This document shows, one piece after another, positions 1-9,706 of a stretch of 64,000 bases of DNA (positions are counted from its first letter, which is position 1; each line of letters opens with the position of its first letter). The DNA comes from JAJYVT01 sp027339205. GTDB taxonomy: Bacteria > Actinomycetota > Acidimicrobiia > Acidimicrobiales > RAAP-2. Both the position numbers and the translations under genes were made by a program. Where the stretch lies: contig DAHWOV010000114.1 in assembly GCA_027339205.1 (NCBI GenBank), forward strand, positions 1 to 64,000, given 5' to 3'. The notes beneath the pieces are model-generated. The model had not been told where the DNA came from and did not search any database. It saw only the letters and a program-made list of their open reading frames with translations.

Positions 1-626
1 CGTGGACGGCCGCGTTGGGACTGCCCGGACGCCACTACCACCGCGACGCGCTCGTCGCGCGCGCCTGCCTCATCGGCCTCGGGATCCCCGAGGCCGATGA
101 CGACGCGCTGCTCGCGCACGCCGCCGCGGGCTTCACGCCGCTCGACCACCGGTTCCGCCCCATCGGGGTCGTAGAGGGCGTCGAGTTCGTCGACGACTCG
201 CTCTCGACCAACGTGCTGCCGACCCTGGCCGCGCTCGACACGCTCGGCGGCCGACCGATCGCACTCCTCGTGGGCGGCCAGGACCGGGGCATCGACTACC
301 GCCTCCTCGCCGAATCGATCGCGTCCCGGCACCCCGAGACGTTCGTTGCGACGCTTCCCGCGGCCGGTGCGCGCATCGGCGACGCCGTGCGCGCAGCAGG
401 GGCAGAGGCTGCCGACTTCGACGAGCTCGCCGACGCGACCGCGGCGGCGTTCGCCTGGGCTCGCTGCCGAACGGGCCCAGACGGGCGGCCAGGAGTGGTG
501 CTGCTCTCGCCAGCCGCGCCCAGCTTCGGGCAGTTCCGCGACTACCGAGAGCGCGCAGAGGCGTTCGCGGCAGCGATGCGCGACTGTGCGCGCACTTCTG
601 TCACCGGCACGTCCACGAGCACGTGA
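1..626 (+). CDS. MurD-family peptidoglycan ligase, C-terminal part (5' end outside window)
   Basis: The reading frame is open from the window edge, so the start and the ATP-binding centre are missing. What remains is the C-terminal ligase domain that positions glutamate during muropeptide synthesis in the cytoplasm. Visible family marks are LPGRHYHRDAL at the domain junction, DDSLSTNVLPTLAALD, LLVGGQDRGIDY, and LLSPAAPSFGQFRDY near the end. Classical MurD has NDSKATN and LSPACAS at two of these places. The Lys is replaced here, and the DDS-xST plus VGGxDRGxDY pattern recalls MurD2, the L-glutamate-adding enzyme that works with the epimerase MurL. MurD versus MurD2 cannot be settled from this fragment. 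The last 85 bases overlap the convergent oxidase gene. Confidence 0.8.
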   Translation, partial: WTAALGLPGRHYHRDALVARACLIGLGIPEADDDALLAHAAAGFTPLDHRFRPIGVVEGVEFVDDSLSTNVLPTLAALDTLGGRPIALLVGGQDRGIDYRLLAESIASRHPETFVATLPAAGARIGDAVRAAGAEAADFDELADATAAAFAWARCRTGPDGRPGVVLLSPAAPSFGQFRDYRERAEAFAAAMRDCARTSVTGTSTST

Positions 627-2002
627 GGGTTCATAATCCCTTCGGGGTCCAGCGCGGCTTTGAGCGCGGCGAACGCCCGCAGCTCCGCCGGGCTGCGATT
701 GAGGCCGAGCCACCTGCGCTTCGCCGTCCCGATCCCGTGCTCGGCGCTGATGCTCCCGCCGACGGCGGCAACCGCCTTGAAGACCGCATCGTCGACCCGC
801 TCGTCGTCGGGGGCGACGCCGGTCACGTTCACGTGGATGTTGCCGTCGCCGACGTGGCCGAAGAGCCACACAGAGGCCGCTGGGGCCACGCCATGCACGA
901 TCGAGGGAAGCCGTCCGACCGTCTCGGCGAGGACCTCGTGCGGCAAGGTCACGTCGAGCTTGTGGGGCACGCCGAGCGAGTTGATCGCCTCGGTGTGGCC
1001 CTCGCGGTACCCGAAGAGCGCGGCGATGCGCCGGGGGTCGAGGGCGACCGCCGCATCCTCGATGCCGTCGAGCCCGGCAACGGCCTCCGTCAGCTCCCCG
1101 GCCGGGTCCGCAGTCCCTGACGCCTCCACGAGCAGGTAGGCCCCGTGCTGCCCGGCGAGCGGGAGCGGTGCGCCGGTCACCTCGCACACGAGCTCCACAC
1201 CTGCAGGCAGCATCAGCTCCGCCGCAGACAGCGTGGGGAGGCCGCGCCGGAGCGCTTGGGCTGCGGCGACCGCCGACGCGGTGTCCCTCACGCCCAGGAT
1301 CGCGGCGACCCGGTACGGCGCCGGCGGCACGAGGCGGAGGCGGACGGCGGTCACGATGCCGAGGGTTCCCTCGCTCCCGCACAAGAGGGAGTGCAGGGCG
1401 TAGCCGGTGTTGTCCTTCAAGAGGCCGCCGAGGTGCTCGACGACGTCGCCGTTGCCGAGCACCGCCTGGACCCCGAGCAGCTGGGCCCTGGTGTCGCCAT
1501 AGCGCAGGACCCGGAGCCCCCCCGCGTTGGTGGCGACGTTCCCCCCGATGGTGGCGCTGTCCCGACCCCCGAGGTCCACCCCGTAGGCCCACCCGGCGTC
1601 GCGCGCCGCCACCTGGACGTCGGCCAGCGTCGCTCCGGCCTGGGCGCTCAGCTGGCCCCCCGCCGCATCGACCGGCCCCACCCCCGCCAGCCGACGGAGG
1701 CTCACGACCACCTCGCCGTGGAGGGGGACGCCGCCGCCGACCATGCCGGTGTTGCCGCCCTGGGGCACGATCGCGACACCGCGGTCGCGGCAGAGCGCCA
1801 CCAGCTCGGCGACCTCCTCCGCCGATCCGGGCCGCACGACCACCGGCGTCGCGCCCACGAACCGGCCGGTCCAGTCGACCGTGTACGAGGCCACGACGTC
1901 GGGCTCGGTGAGGACCTGCGGGTCGCCGACCACGTCTCGGAAGGACCTGAGCAGCGCCGGGTCGGGCCGCGCGGCAGCCGGAGGGCGGACGGAAGTGGTC
2001 AC
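542..2002 (-). CDS. FAD-binding oxidase, GlcD / D-2-hydroxyacid dehydrogenase family
   Basis: A 486-residue flavoprotein of the PCMH-type FAD family, which oxidises D-2-hydroxyacids such as glycolate, D-lactate or D-2-hydroxyglutarate; the substrate cannot be read from sequence. The FAD domain shows PQGGNTGMVGGG (about residues 81-92) and GGNVATNAGGLRVLRYGD. The C-terminal half has SEGTLGIVTAV, FGHVGDGNIHVNV, and SAEHGIGTAKR, the usual flavin and metal-site motifs. The length is normal. The proposed GTG start lies only four bases past the tRNA-Thr 3' end, so there is no room for a separate promoter. The message may come from tRNA read-through and be exposed by tRNA 3' processing. The stop overlaps the convergent MurD-family gene. 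Confidence 0.87.
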   Translation of the reverse strand: MTTSVRPPAAARPDPALLRSFRDVVGDPQVLTEPDVVASYTVDWTGRFVGATPVVVRPGSAEEVAELVALCRDRGVAIVPQGGNTGMVGGGVPLHGEVVVSLRRLAGVGPVDAAGGQLSAQAGATLADVQVAARDAGWAYGVDLGGRDSATIGGNVATNAGGLRVLRYGDTRAQLLGVQAVLGNGDVVEHLGGLLKDNTGYALHSLLCGSEGTLGIVTAVRLRLVPPAPYRVAAILGVRDTASAVAAAQALRRGLPTLSAAELMLPAGVELVCEVTGAPLPLAGQHGAYLLVEASGTADPAGELTEAVAGLDGIEDAAVALDPRRIAALFGYREGHTEAINSLGVPHKLDVTLPHEVLAETVGRLPSIVHGVAPAASVWLFGHVGDGNIHVNVTGVAPDDERVDDAVFKAVAAVGGSISAEHGIGTAKRRWLGLNRSPAELRAFAALKAALDPEGIMNPHVLVDVPVTEVRAQSRIAAANASARSR

Positions 2003-2006
2003 CGGG

Positions 2007-2079
2007 AGCCTGGGGTGGGACTTGAACCCACGGCCTGCGCGTTACGAGTGCGCTGCTCTGCCGACTGAGCTACCCAGGC
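2007..2079 (-). tRNA. tRNA-Thr (anticodon CGU)
   Basis: The minus strand folds as a normal cloverleaf. The acceptor pairs GCCTGGG with CCCAGGC, the D arm is GCTC/GAGC, the anticodon loop is CTCGTAA giving CGU, and the T arm is GTGGG-TTCAAGT-CCCAC. The anticodon stem has one A-C mismatch next to the loop. The discriminator is U and no CCA is encoded. It sits between holB and the FAD oxidase on the same strand. Confidence 0.95.
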
Positions 2080-2220
2080 GTTCGCTGGTCGGGTCACGGC
2101 CTCGGACCCGACCCGCCGGCCGTCGCCGACCCAGCCCCGAGATCGTAGGCGCGCCCGACGCAGGCCCACAACGCGCCGACCGGGCGCCCCGGGCCCCCAC
2201 GCCCCCCGGGGCAGCGGAGC

Positions 2221-3333
2221 TCAGGCGTCGAGGCGCGCGAGGCGCACGAGAAGCGCCTCGAGGAGGAGCGTCTCCTGCGCGTTGCGCCGGAGCCCGGCCG
2301 CCGACTCGGTCACGAGCGCCACCGCCGCCCCGTACGCCCTCGCCTCGTCGGGGCGCCGCAGGGCCGCCCAGCCGGGATCGGGCGCCAGCGAGTCTGCGAG
2401 ACGGTCGCGGTAGGTGCCGGCAAGGACCCCCAGGCCGATCCGGAGCTCCTCGGTCCGCCAGCGCCGCTCTTCGCGGTGCTGGCGTTCGAGCACCTCCTTG
2501 CGGCCCGGGAGGCCCCGCTCGCCCATGGCCTTGGCGTCCGTCTCGAGGGCGGCGAGCTCCGCTTCGTGCACGCGACGGAGCGGCGCCAGCGCCCGGTCGG
2601 TCGCGGCGAGCAGCTCGCGCGCGAGCGCTCCGGCGACCGCGCCGTGCCCGTCCAGACGCGACGGGATCGACCGCCACAGCGCGAGGCGGTCGACGAAGCC
2701 CGGGTCCTCAGCGAGCAGCCTCGCCCTCTCCACGCTGCCGCCGGCACCTTCTGCGACGAGCCGCGCCCGCTCCGGGTCCTCCCCGCCTTCGGCGAGCCAC
2801 GCTGCGATGGTGGCGGTCCCAACGGGCGGGAACGGGATCTCGACGCATCGGCTCGCGACGGTCGCGAGGTCGGGCGGCACGTCGTCGGCGAGCAGGACGA
2901 ACACCGTCGCTGCCGGCGGCTCCTCGAGGGTCTTGAGCAGCGCGGGCGCGGCACGGTCGGCAAGGTGGGCGTCGCCGACGACGAGCACCTGGCGCTGCGC
3001 CTGGAGCGGACGCCGCACGGCCAGGGCGCTGAGCCGACGGGCGTCGTCCACATCGATCGCGGCGCCGGTCCTCTCGACGACGACCAAGTCGGGATGGACG
3101 CCGGCGAGGGCTCGGCGGCAGGTGTCGCACGCGCCGCATCCACCGTCCGGGCAGAGCAGCGCCGCGGCAAAGCCGCGCACGGCCGCGCGCGGCCCCGAAC
3201 CGGGCTCGCCGACCAGGAGGTACGCGTGCACCGGGTGACGGGCTGCGGCGCGCAGAGCGGCCACCGCCCGCTCCTGTCCGACGACCGCGTCGAAGAGCGC
3301 GGCGGACGGGCGCTCGTCGGTTGGCGGGCTCAC
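2221..3333 (-). CDS. holB: DNA polymerase III clamp-loader subunit delta'
   Basis: Delta' is the structural stator of the clamp loader that opens the beta ring during replication. The 370-residue protein begins with VVGQERAVAALRAAA and has GEPGSGPR where a P-loop would be. The P-loop lysine is missing, as is usual for delta', which does not hydrolyse ATP. A zinc module follows (CPDGGCGACDTC, about residues 75-90), then LLKTLEEPPA and the SRC sequence (ATVASRC) used in trans as an arginine finger. The GTG start overlaps the tmk stop by four bases (GTGA), so it is the third gene of a topA-tmk-holB operon. The C-terminal collar region is poorly conserved, as usual. Confidence 0.92.
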   Translation of the reverse strand: MSPPTDERPSAALFDAVVGQERAVAALRAAARHPVHAYLLVGEPGSGPRAAVRGFAAALLCPDGGCGACDTCRRALAGVHPDLVVVERTGAAIDVDDARRLSALAVRRPLQAQRQVLVVGDAHLADRAAPALLKTLEEPPAATVFVLLADDVPPDLATVASRCVEIPFPPVGTATIAAWLAEGGEDPERARLVAEGAGGSVERARLLAEDPGFVDRLALWRSIPSRLDGHGAVAGALARELLAATDRALAPLRRVHEAELAALETDAKAMGERGLPGRKEVLERQHREERRWRTEELRIGLGVLAGTYRDRLADSLAPDPGWAALRRPDEARAYGAAVALVTESAAGLRRNAQETLLLEALLVRLARLDA

Positions 3334-3968
3334 GGCCGGCTCCTCTCCGCCGAGGCGATCTCGAGGCGCCGGACGACCACGTCACGGAGCGCCGCGGCGA
3401 CGGCGGCGACGTCACCGTCACCGTCGACGACCACCCAGCGCCGGGGGTCTTGCGCCGCAAGGGCGAGGTACCCCTCGCGAACCCGCGAGAAGAACTCCTC
3501 GTCGAGGCGCTCCAGGCGGTCCGTGGCCACCTGCGCGAGGCGGGCGCGCGCCACCGGCAGCGGGACGTCGACCACGACGTTGAGGTCGGCCTCGAGCCCG
3601 CGCGCAGCCCACGTCACGATCGGGCGCAGCTCGTCAGGTGGCAGGCCGCGGCCGTAGCCCTGGTAGGCGAGCGTCGATCCCGAGAAGCGGTCGGTCACGA
3701 CCAGCTGGCCGGCGTCGAGCGCGGGGAGGACCACCTCGGCGACGTGCTGCGCCCGGTCCGCCGCCACGAGGAGCGCCTCTGACCGCACGTCGGGTGCCGG
3801 AGCGCCGGGCTCGAGGAGCAGGCGCCGGATCGCCTGGCCGAGCGCCGTCGCGCCGGGCTCGAAGGTGAGCGTCGCGCCGAGCGATCGAGCGAGGATCCTC
3901 GCCTGCGTCGACTTGCCACTGCCGTCGACCCCCTCCAACGCGACGAGCCGCCCGCCCCCGAGCGTCAC
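3330..3968 (-). CDS. tmk: Thymidylate kinase
   Basis: This enzyme phosphorylates dTMP to dTDP with ATP, the last step specific to dTTP supply. It is 212 residues, the normal length. The P-loop is GVDGSGKST at residues 13-21. The DRFSGSTLAYQGYGRGL segment (about residue 93 on) carries the DR(Y/F/H) nucleotide-binding motif and the Q-G-Y-G signature of bacterial TMPK. Both ends overlap neighbours by four bases (GTGA with topA upstream and with holB downstream), so it is translationally coupled in the replication operon. Confidence 0.97.
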   Translation of the reverse strand: MTLGGGRLVALEGVDGSGKSTQARILARSLGATLTFEPGATALGQAIRRLLLEPGAPAPDVRSEALLVAADRAQHVAEVVLPALDAGQLVVTDRFSGSTLAYQGYGRGLPPDELRPIVTWAARGLEADLNVVVDVPLPVARARLAQVATDRLERLDEEFFSRVREGYLALAAQDPRRWVVVDGDGDVAAVAAALRDVVVRRLEIASAERSRP

Positions 3969-6796
3969 CCGCTCGCCGTCTCCTCGGAGCCGCCCTGCGC
4001 CGGCCTCCCGCGGGGCTGCTTCTTCGGCGCGGTCTTCTTCGGCGCGGTCTTCTTCGCCGCGGTCTTCTTCGGCGCGGTCCGCCGGCGCGCCGGCGGGCCG
4101 GCTGCCCTGCGGTCCGCAAGCAGCTCCGAGGCGCGCTCGACCGTGATGGTCATCGGATCGTCGCCCTTGCGCAACGACGCGTTGGTGGTGCCGTCGCTGA
4201 CGTAGGGGCCGAAGCGGCCCTCGCGCACCACGAGCGGCAGCCCCGTCTCGGGGTCGGCACCGAGCTCTCGGAGCGGTCCAGATGCCTGCGCGCGGCCTCT
4301 GCGGGTTTTCGGCTGGGCGAAGAGGGCGAGCGCGTCTTCCAGCGTCACGGTGAACAGCTGCTCCTCGGAGAGGAGGCTCCGCGTGTCGCTGCCACGCTTC
4401 AGGTAGGGGCCGAAGCGGCCGTTCGCTGCGAGGATCTCCTCGCCGCTCTCGGGATCGGTCCCAACGGTCCGCGGCAGGCGGAGCAGCTCGAGCGCCTGCT
4501 CGAGCGTGAGGGTCGCCGGCGACATCGACTTGAACAGCGACGCGGTCCGCGGCTTGCCGCCATCGGTGCTGGGGCCGAGCTGTACGTAGGGTCCATACCT
4601 CCCCGCCCGCACTTCGACCTCGAGGCCCGTCTCGGGATCGGTCCCGAGCACGCGGTCGTTGGACGGCGCGTCGAGGAGCGCCTCCGCCCGATCGATGGTG
4701 AGCTCGTCGGGCGCGAGGTCCTCGGGGATCGAGGCACGGTCCTCCCCACGCTGGAGGTAGGGACCGTAACGCCCCACCCGGGCGACGACCTGGCGGCCTT
4801 CGGCGTCGACGCCGATCGGGATGGAGTTGATCTCCCTCGCGTCGATCGCACCGAGATGCTCGGCGACCGCCTCCTTCAGGCCCAGCCGAGCCGTGTCCGT
4901 CTCCCCGCCGGGCGCACCGGCGCCGGCCCGCCTGGTGGCGTCGCCGTTCTCTTCTTGCTTTCCTTTCCTCTCTCCACGCGCCTCGCCGAAGTAGAAGCGG
5001 GTGAGCCAGGGAAGCGCCTCCTCCCGCCCGCTCGCGATCTCGTCGAGCTCGTCTTCCATGGCCGCCGTGAAGCCGTAGTCCACGAGGTCGGGGAAGTAGC
5101 GCTCGAGCAGGCCGACGACGGCAAAGGCGGTGAAGCTGGGCACGAGCGCGGTGCCCTTCTTCCAGACGTACCCCCTGTCGAGGATGGTCGAGATGATGCT
5201 CGCGTACGTGGAAGGGCGCCCGACGCCGAGCTCCTCCATGGCTTTGACGAGCGACGCCTCGGTGTACCGGGCGGGGGGCTGGGTGGCGTGCGGCCCGGCC
5301 TCGAGCTCGAGCGCACGCACCCGGTCACCTCGCACGAGGTGCGGCAGGACGACCTCACGGTCGGCGAGCTCCGCCTCTGGGTCGTCTTCGCCCTCCACGT
5401 ACGCCCGGAGAAAGCCCGGAAACGAGATGACCCGCCCGCTCGCGGAGACCTCCGCCTCCGAGCCGGCGAGAGCAGCGGCGCTCCCGGGCATCGTCGCAAC
5501 CATCCTAACCTGCGCGCTCGTCCCGATCGCGTCGACCATCTGGGAGGCGACGGTCCGCTTCCAGACGAGCTCGTAGAGACGCAGCTCTTCGCCGTGGAGG
5601 CTGTGGGACGCCTCGTCGGGAGTGCGGAAGACGTCGCCGGCCGGCCGGATCGCCTCGTGCGCCTCCTGCGCGTTCTTGACCCGGCGCTCATAGCGCCTCG
5701 GCTGCGGCGGCACGTACTCGGTCCCGTAGAGGGCGGTCGCCTGGGCGCGGGCGGCCGCGAGCGCCTCGTCCGAGAGGGTCGTCGAGTCGGTGCGCATGTA
5801 GGTGATCCATCCCTGCTCGTAGAGGCGCTGGGCGACCTGCATCGCCCGCTGCGCGCTGAGCCGGAGCTTGCGCCCGGCCTCCTGCTGGAGCGTCGAGGTC
5901 ATGAACGGCGCAGCAGGAGATCGGCGGAATGGCCGCTCGCTGACCGCCCGGACGGTGAAGACCCCTCCGGCGAGCCCCTCGGCGAGCGCTCGGGCCTCCG
6001 CCTCGGCGAGGACGCGCACCCGACCCCCCACCTCCCCGTGCTCGTCGAAGTCCTTTCCCGTGGCGATCGGAGTGCCGTCGAGCGAGACGAGGGTCGCCGC
6101 GAACTGCGCCGGCTCGGCTCCGGCGGACTCCTCCCCGCCGTCAGCCGATGCCACCGGTGTCGGCGCGAAGGTGCCCTCGACCCCCCACCACGTCGCGGAG
6201 CGGAACCGCATACGCGCCCGTTCCCTCTCGACGACCATGCGCGTGGCGACGCTCTGCACCCGCCCCGCCGAAAGGCGCGGCATCACCTTGCGCCACAGCA
6301 CCGGCGAGACCTCGTAACCGTAGAGGCGGTCGAGGATCCGACGGGCTTCCTGCGCGTCCACCAGCCGGCGGTCGAGCTCGCGCCACTCCTGCACCGCGCG
6401 CCGGATCGCCGCGGGGGTGATCTCGTGGAACACCATCCGCTTCACCGGCACGTGGGGCGCGAGCACCTCGGTGAGGTGCCATGCGATCGACTCGCCTTCT
6501 CGGTCTTCGTCCGTGGCGAGGTAGAGTTCGTCGGCGTCCTTCAGGCGGGCCTTCAGATTGGCGACCACCGACCGCTTCTCGGGAGAGACGACGTAGAGAG
6601 GCTTGAAGCCGTTGTTCACGTCGACTCCGAGGCGAGCCCACTCTTCGGTCTTGTAGGCGGCGGGCACCTCGTCGGCACCGCGCGGGAGGTCCCGGATGTG
6701 GCCGACGGACGACTCGACCACGAACTCGGGTCCGAGCATCCGCGAGATCGTGCGCGCCTTGGCCGGGGACTCGACGATGACGAGCGCCCTACCCAA
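3965..6796 (-). CDS. topA: DNA topoisomerase I
   Basis: A type IA topoisomerase that relaxes negative supercoils. The N-terminal Toprim domain begins LVIVESPAKARTI and contains the acidic patch DEDREGESIAWHL. The catalytic tyrosine is in GWITYMRTDST. The C-terminus has four repeats ending in GRYGPY or GRFGPY instead of Cys4 zinc fingers, as in mycobacterial TopA, followed by a lysine-rich tail. The open frame reaches a GTG at 6805. I prefer the TTG at 6796, because GGGAGG lies 8 nt upstream and homologues begin just before the LVIVESPAKA motif. It is the first gene of topA-tmk-holB. Confidence 0.96.
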   Translation of the reverse strand: MGRALVIVESPAKARTISRMLGPEFVVESSVGHIRDLPRGADEVPAAYKTEEWARLGVDVNNGFKPLYVVSPEKRSVVANLKARLKDADELYLATDEDREGESIAWHLTEVLAPHVPVKRMVFHEITPAAIRRAVQEWRELDRRLVDAQEARRILDRLYGYEVSPVLWRKVMPRLSAGRVQSVATRMVVERERARMRFRSATWWGVEGTFAPTPVASADGGEESAGAEPAQFAATLVSLDGTPIATGKDFDEHGEVGGRVRVLAEAEARALAEGLAGGVFTVRAVSERPFRRSPAAPFMTSTLQQEAGRKLRLSAQRAMQVAQRLYEQGWITYMRTDSTTLSDEALAAARAQATALYGTEYVPPQPRRYERRVKNAQEAHEAIRPAGDVFRTPDEASHSLHGEELRLYELVWKRTVASQMVDAIGTSAQVRMVATMPGSAAALAGSEAEVSASGRVISFPGFLRAYVEGEDDPEAELADREVVLPHLVRGDRVRALELEAGPHATQPPARYTEASLVKAMEELGVGRPSTYASIISTILDRGYVWKKGTALVPSFTAFAVVGLLERYFPDLVDYGFTAAMEDELDEIASGREEALPWLTRFYFGEARGERKGKQEENGDATRRAGAGAPGGETDTARLGLKEAVAEHLGAIDAREINSIPIGVDAEGRQVVARVGRYGPYLQRGEDRASIPEDLAPDELTIDRAEALLDAPSNDRVLGTDPETGLEVEVRAGRYGPYVQLGPSTDGGKPRTASLFKSMSPATLTLEQALELLRLPRTVGTDPESGEEILAANGRFGPYLKRGSDTRSLLSEEQLFTVTLEDALALFAQPKTRRGRAQASGPLRELGADPETGLPLVVREGRFGPYVSDGTTNASLRKGDDPMTITVERASELLADRRAAGPPARRRTAPKKTAAKKTAPKKTAPKKQPRGRPAQGGSEETASG
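4019..4085 (-). repeat. 15-bp coding tandem repeat in the topA tail
   Basis: Four near-identical 15-bp units (plus-strand core GGCGCGGTCTTCTTC) encode the repeated K-K-T-A-(A/P) peptide of the basic TopA tail. Lys/Ala/Pro tails of this kind are common in actinobacterial TopA and raise DNA affinity. Confidence 0.8.
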
Positions 6797-6932
6797 GGCG
6801 TGCACCTCCCTCTCGCGCCCGCTCCACCGAGCTACCTCCCTGGCTCACGACGACAGGCCCACGACGACAGGCTCGGGGCTCCTTCGAGGTGCGAGGAAGG
6901 CATCGTGACGAGGACCGGGCCGTACGCCCGAG

Positions 6933-9275
<2,343 letters not shown>

Positions 9276-9706
9276 CCTCGCCGTCCTTTCCGACCTACGT
9301 CCGTGCTGGGCCGCACGCCCGCGCGTCGAGGGCTGCGACTTGGTTCACGCCACCGACTTCGCTCAATGCACCTTCTCCGGTTCCACGCTGCCCTGCGCTG
9401 CGGGCCACACCTCATCTCGATCTTCTCGGGCTCTTCTCGGCTGGACATCTCCTCGGCGCCTGCCCGCTGCGTCCGATCGGCTCCTGGCCGCCCGCCGGCA
9501 CGGGCACCGGCGGTGCCGTGCGGGAGGACGCCCCGAGGTACAGCCCCCGAGGCGCAGGGGACGATAGCCACCTCCTGGGCCACCGGCAAGAGCCGGGGCA
9601 GAGCCCCGCCAAGAGCCACCGGCAAGTGCGGGGCAAGAGCCGGCGGCGACCCTGGGGCCGCGGCAGGCTCCAGCGCGGCCCCTCCCACTCGCCTGGCTCG
9701 TCCGCC
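9276..9706. other. 431-bp intergenic region with repeats and a hairpin
   Basis: No open frame here looks coding. The half next to the permease gene has GCCACCGGCAAG twice (9579-9590, 9615-9626), GCAAGAGCCGG twice (9586-9596, 9633-9643), and a small hairpin CGGGGC-AGA-GCCCCG (9594-9608). A second hairpin, CACGGGCACC with GGTGCCGTG, lies at 9499-9520. The hppA promoter should be in the right-hand part, but I see no clear -10/-35 pair. No known riboswitch was recognised. Confidence 0.6.

Noticed and set aside
2221..2677. Minus-strand frame at 2042-2677 with strong codon bias
   Set aside because: It lies over holB in another frame and over tRNA-Thr, and its product is Arg/Ala-rich without any motif.
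9276..9706. Cyclic di-AMP (ydaO-type) riboswitch before hppA or after the permease
   Set aside because: The conserved ydaO core sequences were not found, and the repeats explain most of the apparent structure.
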